A stretch of DNA of 64,000 nt from positions 930,001-994,000 of the forward strand of contig NZ_PDJJ01000001.1 in NCBI RefSeq assembly GCF_002563715.1, written 5' to 3'. This DNA is from Isoptericola jiangsuensis. Lineage in GTDB: Bacteria; Actinomycetota; Actinomycetes; Actinomycetales; Cellulomonadaceae. Below are positions 15,377-24,961 of the stretch, one piece after another. The translations under genes were made by a program, and so were the position numbers. Under the pieces are notes generated by a model. That model made no database searches and was not told the DNA's origin. It saw only the letters and a program-made list of their open reading frames with translations. Every line of letters starts with the position of its first letter. Positions within the stretch are counted from its first letter, which is position 1.

Positions 15377-16042
15377 ATGGCTGCAGGGCAGCGCAACACC
15401 GGCGCCCCCCAGGGCGCCAACGAGTCCAAGAACGACGGTCGCCGCTCCAACCGGCGCGACGACCGCCGCAACCCCCGCGGTGAGGAGAAGAGCGCGTTCG
15501 TCGAGCGCGTCGTCACCATCAACCGCGTGGCCAAGGTCGTCAAGGGCGGCCGCCGCTTCAGCTTCACCGCGCTGGTCGTGGTGGGCGACGGCGACGGCAC
15601 CGTCGGTGTCGGCTACGGGAAGGCCAAGGAGGTGCCCGCGGCGATCGCCAAGGGCGTCGAGGAGGCGAAGAAGAACTTCTTCCGCGTCCCCCGCATCCAG
15701 GGCACCATCCCGCACCCCGTCCAGGGTGAGGAGGCCGCCGGTGTGGTCTTCCTCCGTCCGGCCTCCCCGGGTACCGGTGTGATCGCCGGTGGTCCGGTGC
15801 GCGCCGTCCTGGAGTGCGCGGGCATCCACGACGTCCTGAGCAAGTCGCTCGGTTCGTCGAACGCGATCAACATCGTGCACGCCACCGTCGCGGCCCTCAA
15901 GGGTCTCGAGGAGCCGGCCGCCGTCGCCGCCCGTCGTGGTCTGCCGCTGGAGGACGTGGCCCCGGCCGCCCTCCTGCGTGCCCAGGCCGCCGGTCTCGCC
16001 GACAAGGCCGCCAAGAAGGCTGACGAGAAGGTGGGTGCGTGA
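15377..16042 (+). CDS. rpsE: 30S ribosomal protein S5
   Basis: The 221-residue product has a long charged N-terminal extension (about 35 residues rich in Asn/Arg), then the S5 signature [21 protein letters not shown] (20 or so residues) and the C-terminal domain with [15 protein letters not shown]5 is a fidelity protein at the mRNA entry site. ATG 15377 was chosen on family alignment. Its TGA overlaps the rpmD ATG. Confidence 0.97.
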   Translation: MAAGQRNTGAPQGANESKNDGRRSNRRDDRRNPRGEEKSAFVERVVTINRVAKVVKGGRRFSFTALVVVGDGDGTVGVGYGKAKEVPAAIAKGVEEAKKNFFRVPRIQGTIPHPVQGEEAAGVVFLRPASPGTGVIAGGPVRAVLECAGIHDVLSKSLGSSNAINIVHATVAALKGLEEPAAVAARRGLPLEDVAPAALLRAQAAGLADKAAKKADEKVGA

Positions 16043-16224
16043 TGGCTCGTCTGAAGGTCACCCAGGTCCGGTCCGCCATCGGCGGCAAGCAGAACCAGCG
16101 TGACACGCTGCGGACCCTCGGTCTCAAGCGGATCGGCGACACCGCCGTGAAGGAGGACCGTCCGGAGATCCGCGGCATGGTCGCCACGGTGGCGCATCTC
16201 GTCACCGTCGAGGAGGTCGACTGA
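16042..16224 (+). CDS. rpmD: 50S ribosomal protein L30
   Basis: The 60-residue product ([16 protein letters not shown]...) has the conserved [16 protein letters not shown]30 is a small peripheral large-subunit protein. ATG 16042 overlaps the rpsE stop in TGATG. Confidence 0.96.
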   Translation: MARLKVTQVRSAIGGKQNQRDTLRTLGLKRIGDTAVKEDRPEIRGMVATVAHLVTVEEVD

Positions 16225-16226
16225 CA

Positions 16227-16691
16227 ATGGCTGACAACACCGAGAAGGTGCAGCCGCTCAAGGTGCACCACCTGCGTCCGGCCCCCGGCGCCAAGAAGGC
16301 CAAGACCCGTGTGGGTCGTGGTGAGGCGTCGAAGGGTAAGACGGCAGGTCGCGGTACCAAGGGTACGAAGGCTCGCTACCAGGTTCCCGAGCGCTTCGAG
16401 GGTGGGCAGATGCCTCTGCACATGCGCCTCCCGAAGCTGCGCGGGTTCAAGAACCCGTTCCGTGTCGAGTTCCAGGTCGTGAACCTGGACAAGCTCGCCG
16501 CGCTGTACCCCGAGGGTGGCTCCGTCACCGTCGAGGACCTCGTCGCCAAGGGCGCGGTCCGCAAGGGCCAGCCGGTGAAGGTGCTCGGCACGGGTGAGAT
16601 CACCGTCAAGCTGGACGTCGCGGTCGACGCGCTGTCCGGCTCCGCCAAGGAGAAGATCCTGGCGGCCGGCGGCTCGGTCTCCGAGGACTGA
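16227..16691 (+). CDS. rplO: 50S ribosomal protein L15
   Basis: The 154-residue product has the Gly-rich N-terminal segment [21 protein letters not shown] and the L15 C-terminal signature [22 protein letters not shown]15 is a late-assembly protein of the 50S core. It closes the spc ribosomal-protein run and is followed by a terminator before secY. Confidence 0.98.
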   Translation: MADNTEKVQPLKVHHLRPAPGAKKAKTRVGRGEASKGKTAGRGTKGTKARYQVPERFEGGQMPLHMRLPKLRGFKNPFRVEFQVVNLDKLAALYPEGGSVTVEDLVAKGAVRKGQPVKVLGTGEITVKLDVAVDALSGSAKEKILAAGGSVSED

Positions 16692-16702
16692 GAACGGACG
16701 TG

Positions 16703-16732
16703 GGGCCGGTGGCGCTGTGGCGCCACCGGCCC
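16703..16732 (+). terminator. Hairpin terminator after rplO
   Basis: A perfect 13-bp stem (16703-16715 with 16720-16732) closes on TGTG, beginning 11 nt after the rplO stop. Confidence 0.7.
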
Positions 16733-16852
16733 TGCGTGCTGTCCGGGGGTCGTCGACGGACGACCCCGGCGCGCACCCGCCGTCGGGCGTATCGCGCGCG
16801 TCTGCTAGGTTGCCTGCGGACGACAGTGGCCCGGGTCACTCCCAGAGGCACG

Positions 16853-16858
16853 TAGAAT
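16853..16858 (+). promoter_or_regulatory. Probable -10 element of secY
   Basis: TAGAAT is a strong -10 hexamer, but no clear -35 lies 17 nt upstream. A weaker TAGGTT occurs at 16806-16811. The 333-bp rplO-secY gap holds only the terminator, these elements and a leader of about 160 nt. Confidence 0.5.
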
Positions 16859-17024
16859 CCGTCACGGTCCGTTCCGCGCAGCGTGTGCGCGGAGCCGTCG
16901 GTACCCCCGACCGGACCACGACCGACCCGGGACGTCGGCGTCGCGGCGACACCGCGGCGTCACGCCCCACACCTCGCCGGTCCCCGGCGACACGACACCC
17001 CGCCCCGGCGGGTCAGGAGGATAG

Positions 17025-18323
17025 GTGCTCAGCGCATTCGGCCGGGCTTTCCGGACACCGGACCTGCGGCGCAAGCTGCTGTTCACGATCGCGATCATGG
17101 CGCTGTTCCGTGTGGGGTCGTTCATCCCGGCACCGGGCGTGGACTACGCCAACGTGCAGCAGTGTGCTGCCGTGCTGGAGGGCAGCACGTCGCTGCTCGG
17201 GCTCGTCAACACCTTCAGCGGCGGCGCGCTGCTGCAGCTGTCGATCTTCGCGCTCGGGATCATGCCCTACATCACGGCCAGCATCATCGTGCAGCTCCTG
17301 CGGGTGGTCATCCCGCGGTTCGAGGCCCTGCACAAGGAGGGTCAGTCGGGGCAGTCGAAGCTCACGCAGTACACCCGCTACCTGACCATCGCCCTCGCGG
17401 TGCTGCAGTCGACGACGATCATCACGACGGCTCGCACGGGGCTCCTGTTCCCGGGCTGCGGCCTCGACGTGGTGGTCGACGACCGCTTCATGACGGCGGC
17501 GCTCATGGTGCTCACGATGACGGCCGGTACCGGCCTGGTCATGTGGCTCGGCGAGCTCATCACCGAGCGCGGCATCGGCAACGGCATGTCGCTGCTCATC
17601 TTCACGTCGATCGTCGCCAGCCTCCCGACGGCCCTGTGGTCGATCGCCGGTGGCGCGAACGGCGTCCTCAACTTCACCGTCGTCCTGATCATGATCGTCC
17701 TGGTCATCGCGATGGTCGTGTTCGTGGAGCAGTCGCAGCGCCGCATCCCGGTGCAGTACGCGAAGCGCATGGTGGGTCGTCGCATGTACGGCGGGACCAG
17801 CACCTACATCCCGATCAAGATCAACATGGCCGGCGTCATCCCGGTCATCTTCGCCGCGTCGATCCTCGCGATCCCGGCGCTCATCGCGCAGTTCGGCGAC
17901 CAGACGGCCGACTGGGTCATCTGGATCTCGAACAACCTGGCCCAGCAGGACCAGGGCTGGTACATCGTGCTCTACATCACGATGATCATCTTCTTCGCGT
18001 TCTTCTACACGTCGATCACGTTCAACCCGGACGAGGTCGCCGACAACATGAAGAAGTACGGGGGCTTCATCCCCGGTATCCGCGCCGGTCGGCCCACCGC
18101 CGAGTACCTGGACTTCGTGATCACCCGCATCACGTCCGCCGGCTCGCTCTATCTCGCCGTCGTCGCCCTCATCCCGACGCTGGTGCTGGTCCTCCTCGGG
18201 GTGACCACGAACATCCCGTTCGGCGGCACCTCGATCCTCATCATCGTCGGTGTGGGCCTGGAGTTCGTGAAGCAGGTCAATGCTCAGCTCCAGCAGCGAC
18301 ACTACGAAGGGTTCCTCCGTTGA
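17025..18323 (+). CDS. secY: Protein translocase subunit SecY
   Basis: The 432-residue membrane protein is the channel of the Sec translocon, with ten predicted membrane segments. The N-terminal region reads FGRAFRTPDLRRKLLFT, and the SecY signature GIMPYITASIIVQLL lies near residue 85. GTG 17025 follows GGTCAGGAGGATAG, an excellent ribosome binding site. It is separated from rplO by a terminator and so appears to start its own secY-adk unit. Its TGA overlaps the TTG start of adk. Confidence 0.98.
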   Translation: MLSAFGRAFRTPDLRRKLLFTIAIMALFRVGSFIPAPGVDYANVQQCAAVLEGSTSLLGLVNTFSGGALLQLSIFALGIMPYITASIIVQLLRVVIPRFEALHKEGQSGQSKLTQYTRYLTIALAVLQSTTIITTARTGLLFPGCGLDVVVDDRFMTAALMVLTMTAGTGLVMWLGELITERGIGNGMSLLIFTSIVASLPTALWSIAGGANGVLNFTVVLIMIVLVIAMVVFVEQSQRRIPVQYAKRMVGRRMYGGTSTYIPIKINMAGVIPVIFAASILAIPALIAQFGDQTADWVIWISNNLAQQDQGWYIVLYITMIIFFAFFYTSITFNPDEVADNMKKYGGFIPGIRAGRPTAEYLDFVITRITSAGSLYLAVVALIPTLVLVLLGVTTNIPFGGTSILIIVGVGLEFVKQVNAQLQQRHYEGFLR

Positions 18324-18961
18324 CCGAGTCCACCACCCCGACCACCCGTCGTGAGCTCCACGGCACCCCGAACTCGGAGGCGCGGGTCACCCGCCTCGTG
18401 ATCATGGGTCCGCAGGGCGCGGGCAAGGGCACGCAGGCCGCCCGGCTCGCCGAGGTGTTCGGTATCCCGGCGATCTCGACGGGTGACATCTTCCGCGCCA
18501 ACATCAAGGGCGGCACCGAGCTCGGGCGCCTGGCGCAGGAGTACTCCGCCAAGGGTGAGCTGGTCCCCGACGAGGTCACCGACTCCATGGTCCGGGACCG
18601 CCTCGCCGAGGACGACGTCCGCACCGGGTTCCTGCTCGACGGCTACCCGCGCAACGCCCACCAGGTCGAGGCCCTCGACGGGATCCTCACCGATCTCGGC
18701 TGGGACCTGGACGGTGTCATCGAGCTCACCGCCGACCGCGACGAGCTGCTCGGCCGGATCGCGAAGCGGGCCGAGATCGAGGGCCGCGAGGACGACACCC
18801 CGGAGGCGATCGCACGCCGGCTCGACATCTACGACGCGGAGACCGCACCGCTGACGGCCGCCTACGCCGAGCGCAACCTGCTCGTCCAGGTCGACGGCAT
18901 CGGCGAGATCACCGAGGTCACCGACCGGATCGTCGCGGGGCTCGCGCAGCAGCTCGGCTGA
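18320..18961 (+). CDS. adk: Adenylate kinase
   Basis: The enzyme interconverts ATP plus AMP and 2 ADP. The P-loop is MGPQGAGKGT near residues 29-38, followed by STGDIFR and GFLLDGYPRN. The LID is the short, cysteine-free form. TTG 18320 is the only in-frame start codon that keeps the first beta-strand; it lies in TTGA with the secY stop, so translation is coupled. The resulting 213-residue protein has about 23 extra N-terminal residues. A GTG closer to the P-loop would cut the fold. Confidence 0.95.
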   Translation: MTESTTPTTRRELHGTPNSEARVTRLVIMGPQGAGKGTQAARLAEVFGIPAISTGDIFRANIKGGTELGRLAQEYSAKGELVPDEVTDSMVRDRLAEDDVRTGFLLDGYPRNAHQVEALDGILTDLGWDLDGVIELTADRDELLGRIAKRAEIEGREDDTPEAIARRLDIYDAETAPLTAAYAERNLLVQVDGIGEITEVTDRIVAGLAQQLG

Positions 18962-18983
18962 GCGTGCCCGTCCCTGTCATCAC

Positions 18984-19020
18984 CACGACGCCGTCCCGCC
19001 ACCCGCGGGGCGGCGTCGTG
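18984..19020 (+). terminator. Hairpin between adk and map
   Basis: A 16-bp stem with one G-U pair (18984-18999 with 19005-19020) closes on a 5-nt loop, 22 nt after the adk stop. Confidence 0.65.
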
Positions 19021-19042
19021 CTGCACCCCGAGGAGTCGTCCC

Positions 19043-19927
19043 GTGTTCCTGTCCCGTGAGAAGGTCGAGCTGAAGTCGCTCGACCAGGTGCTGCTCATGC
19101 GCCGCGCCGGCCTCGTGGTGGCCGACGCCCTCGCCGCCGTCCGGGCGGCGGCCCGTCCCGGGATGACGACCGCCGACCTCGACGCGGTCGCGGCGGGGGT
19201 GATCCGCGACGCGGGCGCCTCGCCGTCGTTCCTCGGCTACCACGGCTTCCCGGCGACGATCTGCACGTCGGTGAACGACGAGGTGGTCCACGGCATCCCC
19301 GGTGCGCGCGTCCTCGGTGTCGGGGACGTCGTGTCGGTCGACTGCGGTGCGATCGTCGAGGGATGGCACGGCGACTCCGCGGTGTCGTTCCTCCTCGGCG
19401 CCGAGGGCGCGGTGGACCCGGAGGAGGCGGGGGAGGGGTTCGACCCCGCGGACGCGCTCCTCGTCCGGGCGACGCGCACGTCGATGTGGGCCGGTATCGC
19501 GGCCCTCGCGTCCGCGCGGCGCGTGGGTGAGGTGGGTGACGCGGTCGAGGCGGCGGTGGAGCTCGCCGCGGACCTCCACGACGTCACCCTCGGCATCGTC
19601 GAGGAGTACACCGGGCACGGCATCGGGTCGGCGATGCACCAGCCGCCGGACGTCCTCAACTTCCGGGCGTCGGGGGACCGGGGGCCGCGCGTGCGTACCG
19701 GGATGTGCCTCGCGATCGAGCCGATGGTCACGCTCGGCACCGCGGAGACGCGGGTGCTGGCCGACGACTGGACGGTGGTGACGGCGGACGGCTCCCGTGC
19801 CGCCCACTGGGAGCACTCGGTGGCGGTCCTGGAGAGCGGCGTGGCCGTCCTCACGGCCCCGGACCTGGGGGCGGCAGGGCTGGCGCCCTTCGGGGTGACC
19901 CCGGTGGCGCTGGACGCCCTCGTGTGA
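19043..19927 (+). CDS. map: Type I methionine aminopeptidase
   Basis: The 294-residue metalloprotease removes initiator Met from new proteins. Metal ligands are visible: Asp100 (VSVDCGAIVEG), Asp111 (WHGDSAVSF), the His in GHGIGSAMHQPP, the Glu in LAIEPM and the last Glu in WEHSVAV. GTG 19043 follows CGAGGAGTCGTCCC. It comes after secY-adk as in many actinobacteria. A short hairpin starts right at its end. Confidence 0.96.
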   Translation: MFLSREKVELKSLDQVLLMRRAGLVVADALAAVRAAARPGMTTADLDAVAAGVIRDAGASPSFLGYHGFPATICTSVNDEVVHGIPGARVLGVGDVVSVDCGAIVEGWHGDSAVSFLLGAEGAVDPEEAGEGFDPADALLVRATRTSMWAGIAALASARRVGEVGDAVEAAVELAADLHDVTLGIVEEYTGHGIGSAMHQPPDVLNFRASGDRGPRVRTGMCLAIEPMVTLGTAETRVLADDWTVVTADGSRAAHWEHSVAVLESGVAVLTAPDLGAAGLAPFGVTPVALDALV

Positions 19928-19946
19928 CGTCCCCCGGCAGGGGACG
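19928..19946 (+). terminator. Short hairpin after map
   Basis: CGTCCCC (19928-19934) and GGGGACG (19940-19946) pair around CGGCA, directly after the map stop. Confidence 0.45.
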
Positions 19947-19968
19947 ACGGGTGTGACGTAGCACCGGG

Positions 19969-19996
19969 TTGCCCTCCCGAAGCGATGGAGTACGAT
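19969..19996 (+). promoter_or_regulatory. Promoter of the infA/alpha operon
   Basis: TTGCCC (19969-19974) and TACGAT (19991-19996) are 16 nt apart. The infA start is about 190 nt further on; nothing else is evident in the leader. Confidence 0.6.
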
Positions 19997-20192
19997 GGTC
20001 AGTCGGGTGTAGTCCGTTCGTGTGCGCTCGTCCTCGACGCCCTCGCGAGTCAATCGCGGGGTCCGGGGCCGGCATCAGGGCGAGCGGAAGCACGCGATCC
20101 ACCTCCCCGAGGCTCCCTGCGGTGCTGCCGCAGCGGGTTCGAGGTCGTGGCTGCAGTCCGTCGAAAGACACAGACGAGAGTTAGCGGAGGAC

Positions 20193-20414
20193 ATGGCAAA
20201 GAAGGACGGTGTCATCGAGATCGAGGGCAGCGTGATCGAGGCGCTGCCGAACGCGATGTTCCGCGTGGAGCTGGCCAACGGTCACAAGGTTCTCGCGCAC
20301 ATCTCGGGCAAGATGCGCCAGCACTACATCCGGATCCTCCCCGAGGACCGGGTCGTGGTGGAGCTCAGCCCGTACGACCTGTCCCGTGGCCGGATCGTCT
20401 ACCGCTACAAGTAG
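20193..20414 (+). CDS. infA: Translation initiation factor IF-1
   Basis: The 73-residue OB-fold protein ([20 protein letters not shown]...) is full length. IF-1 binds the ribosomal A site during initiation. ATG 20193 follows TTAGCGGAGGAC and was chosen over a long upstream extension. It heads the alpha-operon group. Confidence 0.98.
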   Translation: MAKKDGVIEIEGSVIEALPNAMFRVELANGHKVLAHISGKMRQHYIRILPEDRVVVELSPYDLSRGRIVYRYK

Positions 20415-20492
20415 TCGTCATCCCCCACCCGATCGACATCGCCGCCTGCGCACCCGGGTCCTGACCGGTCAGGAGGCGGCGGAGGAACACTG

Positions 20493-20606
20493 ATGAAGGT
20501 CAAGCCGAGCGTCAAGAAGATCTGCGACAAGTGCAAGGTGATCCGCCGGCACGGTCGCGTCATGGTGATCTGCGAGAACCTGCGCCACAAGCAGCGCCAG
20601 GGCTGA
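20493..20606 (+). CDS. rpmJ: 50S ribosomal protein L36
   Basis: This 37-residue gene is easily missed. The product begins [19 protein letters not shown] and has the zinc-ribbon ligands CDKC, a later Cys (VICEN) and His (LRHKQRQG). ATG 20493 follows GGCGGAGGAACACTG. It lies in the usual slot between infA and rpsM. Confidence 0.97.
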   Translation: MKVKPSVKKICDKCKVIRRHGRVMVICENLRHKQRQG

Positions 20607-20767
20607 TCCCTCGCACCACCCGCGTCCGCCCTCCGGGCTGACGCAACCAGCGCACCAGCACGAACCTGCCACGGCAGGGGAACCTCCGGTCCAGGGGCCG
20701 GGGCCCGCGAACCCGCGGGAGGCAGGTGCTCCAGACCTCTGGACGAAGTACAGGAGCCGGAAGGCAC

Positions 20768-21142
20768 ATGGCACGTCTTATCGGCGTCGACCTCCCCCGT
20801 GACAAGCGGGTCGTGGTCGCGCTCACCTACATCTACGGCGTCGGCCGTACCCGCTCGGAGCAGGCACTCGCCGCCACGGGCATCTCCCAGGACACGCGCG
20901 TGAAGGACCTCGGCGACGCCGAGCTCGTCGCGCTGCGCGACTTCCTCGAGGGCAACTTCCAGCTCGAGGGTGACCTCCGCCGCGAGGTCGCCGCCGACAT
21001 CCGCCGCAAGGTCGAGATCGGCACCTACCAGGGTCTGCGTCACCGTCGCGGGCTGCCGGTGCGCGGTCAGCGCACCAAGACCAACGCGCGTACCCGCAAG
21101 GGCAAGAAGCGCACCGTCGCGGGCAAGAAGAAGGCCCGCTGA
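20768..21142 (+). CDS. rpsM: 30S ribosomal protein S13
   Basis: The 124-residue product starts [20 protein letters not shown] and has the signature [20 protein letters not shown] in the C-terminal tail. S13 makes intersubunit bridges and contacts P-site tRNA. ATG 20768 gives the standard N-terminus. The 161-bp rpmJ-rpsM gap is rich in small hairpins (for example CCTGCC-GGCAGG and TCCAGA-TCTGGA) and may be an alpha-operon leader. Confidence 0.98.
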   Translation: MARLIGVDLPRDKRVVVALTYIYGVGRTRSEQALAATGISQDTRVKDLGDAELVALRDFLEGNFQLEGDLRREVAADIRRKVEIGTYQGLRHRRGLPVRGQRTKTNARTRKGKKRTVAGKKKAR

Positions 21143-21222
21143 CGTCAGCAGTCCGTGGAGCGGACCAGCCTCGCTGACGTCCGCCCCGGTCCGACGACCT
21201 CAGACCAGGAGATACCAAGCAC

Positions 21223-21627
21223 ATGCCTCCCAAGACTCGCTCCTCCGCCTCGCGCAAGCCGCGCCGCAAGGACAAGAAGAACGTCCCGCTCGGCCAGGCG
21301 CACATCAAGAGCACCTTCAACAACACGATCGTGTCGATCACGGACCCCTCGGGTGCCGTCATCTCGTGGGCCTCGGCCGGCCACGTCGGCTTCAAGGGCT
21401 CGCGCAAGTCGACCCCCTACGCCGCGCAGCTCGCTGCCGAGTCGGCCGCCCGCCGCGCCCAGGAGCACGGCGTCAAGAAGGTCGACGTCTTCGTCAAGGG
21501 CCCGGGTTCCGGTCGTGAGACCGCCATCCGCTCCCTCCAGGCGACCGGCATCGAGGTCGGCTCGATCCAGGACGTGACCCCGCAGGCGCACAACGGCTGC
21601 CGCCCGCCCAAGCGTCGCCGCGTCTGA
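21223..21627 (+). CDS. rpsK: 30S ribosomal protein S11
   Basis: The 134-residue product has the basic N-terminus [19 protein letters not shown] and the S11 signature ending [19 protein letters not shown]11 forms the platform near the E site. rpsD, which follows rpsK in many actinobacteria, is missing here; instead a terminator-like hairpin and rpoA follow. Confidence 0.98.
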   Translation: MPPKTRSSASRKPRRKDKKNVPLGQAHIKSTFNNTIVSITDPSGAVISWASAGHVGFKGSRKSTPYAAQLAAESAARRAQEHGVKKVDVFVKGPGSGRETAIRSLQATGIEVGSIQDVTPQAHNGCRPPKRRRV

Positions 21628-21634
21628 TCGTGTC

Positions 21635-21668
21635 TCGGCCGGCTGAGCCCCCGCGCTCAGCCGGCCGA
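21635..21668 (+). terminator. Hairpin between rpsK and rpoA
   Basis: A perfect 14-bp stem (21635-21648 with 21655-21668) encloses CCCCGC. A weak promoter-like pair, GTGACC (21711-21716) and TCATAT (21734-21739), follows and could restart transcription for rpoA. Confidence 0.55.
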
Positions 21669-21768
21669 ACCCCTGCCCGGCCGGGTGGACCGAATCCCGC
21701 CCGGGACCGCGTGACCCGCGGATCCGTGATGCGTCATATGGCGGACGCACACTGAAAGGACCAAACCA

Positions 21769-22782
21769 GTGCTCATCGCACAGCGCCCCTCGCTGACCGA
21801 AGAGGTCATCTCGGAGTACCGTTCGCGCTTCTCCATCGAGCCGCTCGAGCCCGGCTTCGGCTACACGCTCGGCAACTCGCTGCGTCGCACCCTGCTGTCG
21901 TCCATCCCGGGCGCGGCGGTCACCTCCATCCGCATCGACGGTGTGCTCCACGAGTTCACCACCGTGCCGGGTGTGAAGGAGGACGTCACCGAGATCATCC
22001 TCAACATCAAGAACATCGTCGTCTCCTCGGAGAACGACGAGCCGGTCGTGATGTACCTGCGCAAGCAGGGTGCCGGGGCGGCGACCGCGGCGGACATCGT
22101 CCCGCCCGCGGGCGTCGAGGTGCACAACCCGGACCTGCACATCGCCACCCTGAACGACGAGGGCAAGCTCGAGATCGAGCTCACCGTCGAGCGGGGTCGC
22201 GGCTACGTGTCCGCCGTGCAGAACAAGTCGGTGGACGCCGAGATCGGCCGCATCCCGGTCGACTCGATCTACTCGCCGGTCCTCAAGGTCACCTACAAGG
22301 TCGAGGCGACCCGTGTCGAGCAGCGCACGGACTTCGACAAGCTGATCGTCGACGTCGAGACGAAGCAGGCCATCGCGCCGCGCGACGCTCTCGCCTCGGC
22401 GGGCAAGACCCTCGTCGAGCTCTTCGGGCTGGCCCGTGAGCTCAACGTCGAGGCCGAGGGCATCGAGATCGGCCCGTCGCCGACGGACTCCGCGCTGGCC
22501 GCGGACCTCGCGCTGCCGATCGAGGAGCTCAACCTCACCATCCGCTCGTACAACTGCCTCAAGCGCGAGGGCATCCACCAGGTCGGTGAGCTCGTGGCGC
22601 GCAGCGAGGCGGACCTGCTCGACATCCGCAACTTCGGTGCCAAGTCGATCAACGAGGTCAAGGAGAAGCTGGCCGAGCTCGGCCTGGCCCTCAAGGACTC
22701 GCCGCTCGACTTCGACCCCACCAGCGCGCAGTACTACGCCGGGGACGACGACGCCACGTACGGCGACGAGCAGACGTACTGA
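21769..22782 (+). CDS. rpoA: RNA polymerase alpha subunit
   Basis: The 337-residue protein has the N-terminal dimerisation domain ([20 protein letters not shown]) up to about residue 230, a linker, and the C-terminal DNA- and activator-binding domain ([17 protein letters not shown] then [14 protein letters not shown]). An acidic tail follows. The GTG start at 21769 follows GAAAGGACCAAACCA. Confidence 0.99.
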   Translation: MLIAQRPSLTEEVISEYRSRFSIEPLEPGFGYTLGNSLRRTLLSSIPGAAVTSIRIDGVLHEFTTVPGVKEDVTEIILNIKNIVVSSENDEPVVMYLRKQGAGAATAADIVPPAGVEVHNPDLHIATLNDEGKLEIELTVERGRGYVSAVQNKSVDAEIGRIPVDSIYSPVLKVTYKVEATRVEQRTDFDKLIVDVETKQAIAPRDALASAGKTLVELFGLARELNVEAEGIEIGPSPTDSALAADLALPIEELNLTIRSYNCLKREGIHQVGELVARSEADLLDIRNFGAKSINEVKEKLAELGLALKDSPLDFDPTSAQYYAGDDDATYGDEQTY

Positions 22783-22858
22783 CGCTCCGCGCAGGCTGCG
22801 GCACCGCTCGACATGACGGGGCCGCGCGGCGCGGGACCACATCCAAGGAGAACCTGAC

Positions 22859-23362
22859 ATGCCTACCCCCACCAAGGGTCCGCGGCTCGGTGGCAGCCCG
22901 GCTCACGAGCGCCTGATCCTCGCGAACCTGGCCACCTCGCTCTTCGAGCACGGCCGCATCACGACCACCGAGACCAAGGCCAAGCGCCTGCGTCCGCTGG
23001 CCGAGCGCCTCATCACGTTCGCGAAGCGCGGCGACCTGCACGCCCGTCGTCGCGTCCTGCGCGTCGTGCGCGACAAGTCCGTGGTGCACGCCCTGTTCAC
23101 CGAGATCGCCCCGGCCATGGCCGAGCGCAACGGTGGCTACACCCGCATCACCAAGGTCGGCAACCGCAAGGGCGACAACGCCCCCATGGCCGTCATCGAG
23201 CTCGTGACCGAGCCGGTCAGCCCGAAGCAGGCCGTCGTCAAGGAGGCCACGAAGGCCGCCGAGAAGGCCGCGAAGTCGGAGCAGGTCGAGGAGACCCCGG
23301 TCGTCGAGACCGAGGCCGCCGAGGTCGAGACCACCGAGGCCGAGGAGAAGAAGGAGGCCTGA
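22859..23362 (+). CDS. rplQ: 50S ribosomal protein L17
   Basis: The 167-residue product has the L17 core ([19 protein letters not shown], then [20 protein letters not shown]) in the first 120 residues. A Lys/Glu/Ala-rich tail of about 45 residues follows; such tails occur in other actinobacterial L17 proteins. It ends the alpha operon and precedes a strong terminator. Confidence 0.98.
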   Translation: MPTPTKGPRLGGSPAHERLILANLATSLFEHGRITTTETKAKRLRPLAERLITFAKRGDLHARRRVLRVVRDKSVVHALFTEIAPAMAERNGGYTRITKVGNRKGDNAPMAVIELVTEPVSPKQAVVKEATKAAEKAAKSEQVEETPVVETEAAEVETTEAEEKKEA

Positions 23363-23388
23363 GGCCCCCTCTTCCCGCAGCGCGTCGC

Positions 23389-23417
23389 AGGGCCCCGCAC
23401 CGGTGGTGCGGGGCCCT
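23389..23417 (+). terminator. Terminator of the alpha operon after rplQ
   Basis: A perfect 13-bp stem (23389-23401 with 23405-23417) closes on GGT. It marks the end of the conserved ribosomal-protein region. Confidence 0.8.
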
Positions 23418-23438
23418 CGTCGTCCCTACGGTGAACGC

Positions 23439-24215
23439 ATGCTCCCCGTGGTGCTGCTGCACGGCTCGCGCACGTCCGCCACCATGTGGCGACGCCAGGT
23501 CGAGGCGCTGACCGCCGCCGGCGTGCCCGTCCTCGCCCCCGACCTGCCCGGCCACGGTGCCCGCCGCGACGTCCGCTTCACGCTCGACGACGCCGTCGCG
23601 ACCGTCCACGACGTCGTCGACGACGCCGGCGGCCGCGCGCTCGTCGTCGGGCTGTCCCTCGGCGGCTACGTCGGCATCGAGCACCGCGCCCGCCACCCCG
23701 GGCAGAGCGCCGGGCTCGTCGCGGCCTCCTGCTGCACCGACCCCGCCACCCCGCTGCGCGCCGGCTGGCTCCGGATCGCCCGCTGGATCGAGCGCTGGCC
23801 CGACAGCGGTGCCCGGCTCAACGCCGCCGCCGTCCACGCCCTGGTCGACACCCGGTCCGGGGAGGACCTCGCCGCGGGCGGCTACGCCCTCGACGCCATG
23901 AGCGACGTCCTCGACGAGATCGGGCACGTCGACGCCCGCGCCGCGCTCGCCGCCGCCACCAGCCCCGTCCGGCTCGTCAACGGCCAGTGGGACCACTTCC
24001 GGGGCCAGGAACGGTCCATGCTGGCCGCCGCCCGGCGCGGCGGCGCCGACGCGCGGATCGTCGTGATCCCGCACGCCCGGCACCTCGTCAGCCTCGACCA
24101 GCCCGTCGCCTTCACCCGGGCCGTCCTCGAGGCCCACGACGCCGTCGCCGCGCCCGCGAGCCCGACCACGCCAGTCAGTCGACCAGCAGGTCCCACGCCC
24201 GCGCCCCACCCGTGA
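23439..24215 (+). CDS. Alpha/beta-hydrolase fold protein
   Basis: The 258-residue protein has the fold's landmarks: LLHGSRTS oxyanion region, nucleophile Ser73 in GLSLGG, Asp185 in NGQWDHF and His215 in PHARHLVSLDQP. Substrate is unknown; sequence alone does not separate esterase from C-C hydrolase. ATG 23439 was chosen because TACGGT ends 6 nt before it, a leaderless-type promoter, and the upstream frame runs through the rplQ terminator. Its last 41 bp overlap the convergent ROK gene. Confidence 0.85.
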   Translation: MLPVVLLHGSRTSATMWRRQVEALTAAGVPVLAPDLPGHGARRDVRFTLDDAVATVHDVVDDAGGRALVVGLSLGGYVGIEHRARHPGQSAGLVAASCCTDPATPLRAGWLRIARWIERWPDSGARLNAAAVHALVDTRSGEDLAAGGYALDAMSDVLDEIGHVDARAALAAATSPVRLVNGQWDHFRGQERSMLAAARRGGADARIVVIPHARHLVSLDQPVAFTRAVLEAHDAVAAPASPTTPVSRPAGPTPAPHP

Positions 24216-24933
24216 GCGCCGCCGAGTTCGGCACCACCACCACGTCGTCGCCCAGCCGGTCCAGCGCCGAGCGCGTCAACCGCCGCGAGTTCCCGCCCCC
24301 CAGGTACACGCGGTCCCACCAGAACACCGGGCGCAGCCCTTCCACCGCCGCCACCACCCGACGCGACCACAACCCGTCACCCAGACGCCGGCGCTCCGGC
24401 TCGCCCAGCCACGCGTCGTAGGACGTGCCCCGCCGCACCGGCGCCCGCGACCACTCCAGGTGCGGCGCCAGCCGCCCCCCGTCGAACAGGGCCGCGCCCA
24501 GCCCCGTGCCGAGCGTGAGCACCAGCTCCAGGCCCGACCCCGAGATCACCCCCGCGCCGTGCACCTCCGCGTCGTTGAGCACCAGCGCCGGCACCCCCAG
24601 ACGGTCCTCCAGGGCCGCCCGCACGTCCAGGCTGCGCCACCGCTCCACCAGGTCCGGGTCCACCCGCGTGCGCGGACCCGACCGCGTCACGTAGTGCGGC
24701 GTGTGCACCACCACGCCGTGCCGCAGCATCCCCGGCATCCCCAACGTCACCCGGCCCGCGCGCGGCAGCCGTGCCGCCACCTCCGCGACCGTCTCCAGCA
24801 GCCGCTCCGGCGGCAGCGGGTACGGCGTCGGCACCCGCACCGGCTCCGCGTGCGCCGTCCCCGCCCCGTCCAGCACGTTCGCCTTGATGCCGCCCCCGCC
24901 GCAGTCCACGGCCAACGTCAGTGGTGAGGTCAT
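24175..24933 (-). CDS. ROK-family kinase, polyphosphate-glucokinase-like
   Basis: The 252-residue protein has the actin/hexokinase-type ATPase core of ROK proteins: an N-terminal phosphate loop around Asp10 (VDCGGGGIKANV), candidate catalytic Asp121 (VLNDAEVHGAG) and a second phosphate loop TLGTGLGAALF (140-150). The resemblance is closest to polyphosphate/ATP glucokinases, but the sugar is not proven. The ROK zinc cysteine cluster is absent. GATGAT (24940-24945 read on the minus strand) ends 6 nt before the ATG, so the transcript is probably leaderless. It is divergent from truA by 28 bp. Confidence 0.8.
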   Translation of the reverse strand: MTSPLTLAVDCGGGGIKANVLDGAGTAHAEPVRVPTPYPLPPERLLETVAEVAARLPRAGRVTLGMPGMLRHGVVVHTPHYVTRSGPRTRVDPDLVERWRSLDVRAALEDRLGVPALVLNDAEVHGAGVISGSGLELVLTLGTGLGAALFDGGRLAPHLEWSRAPVRRGTSYDAWLGEPERRRLGDGLWSRRVVAAVEGLRPVFWWDRVYLGGGNSRRLTRSALDRLGDDVVVVPNSAALTGGARAWDLLVD

Positions 24934-24961
24934 GCCCCCATCATCCGGGGACAATGGACCG

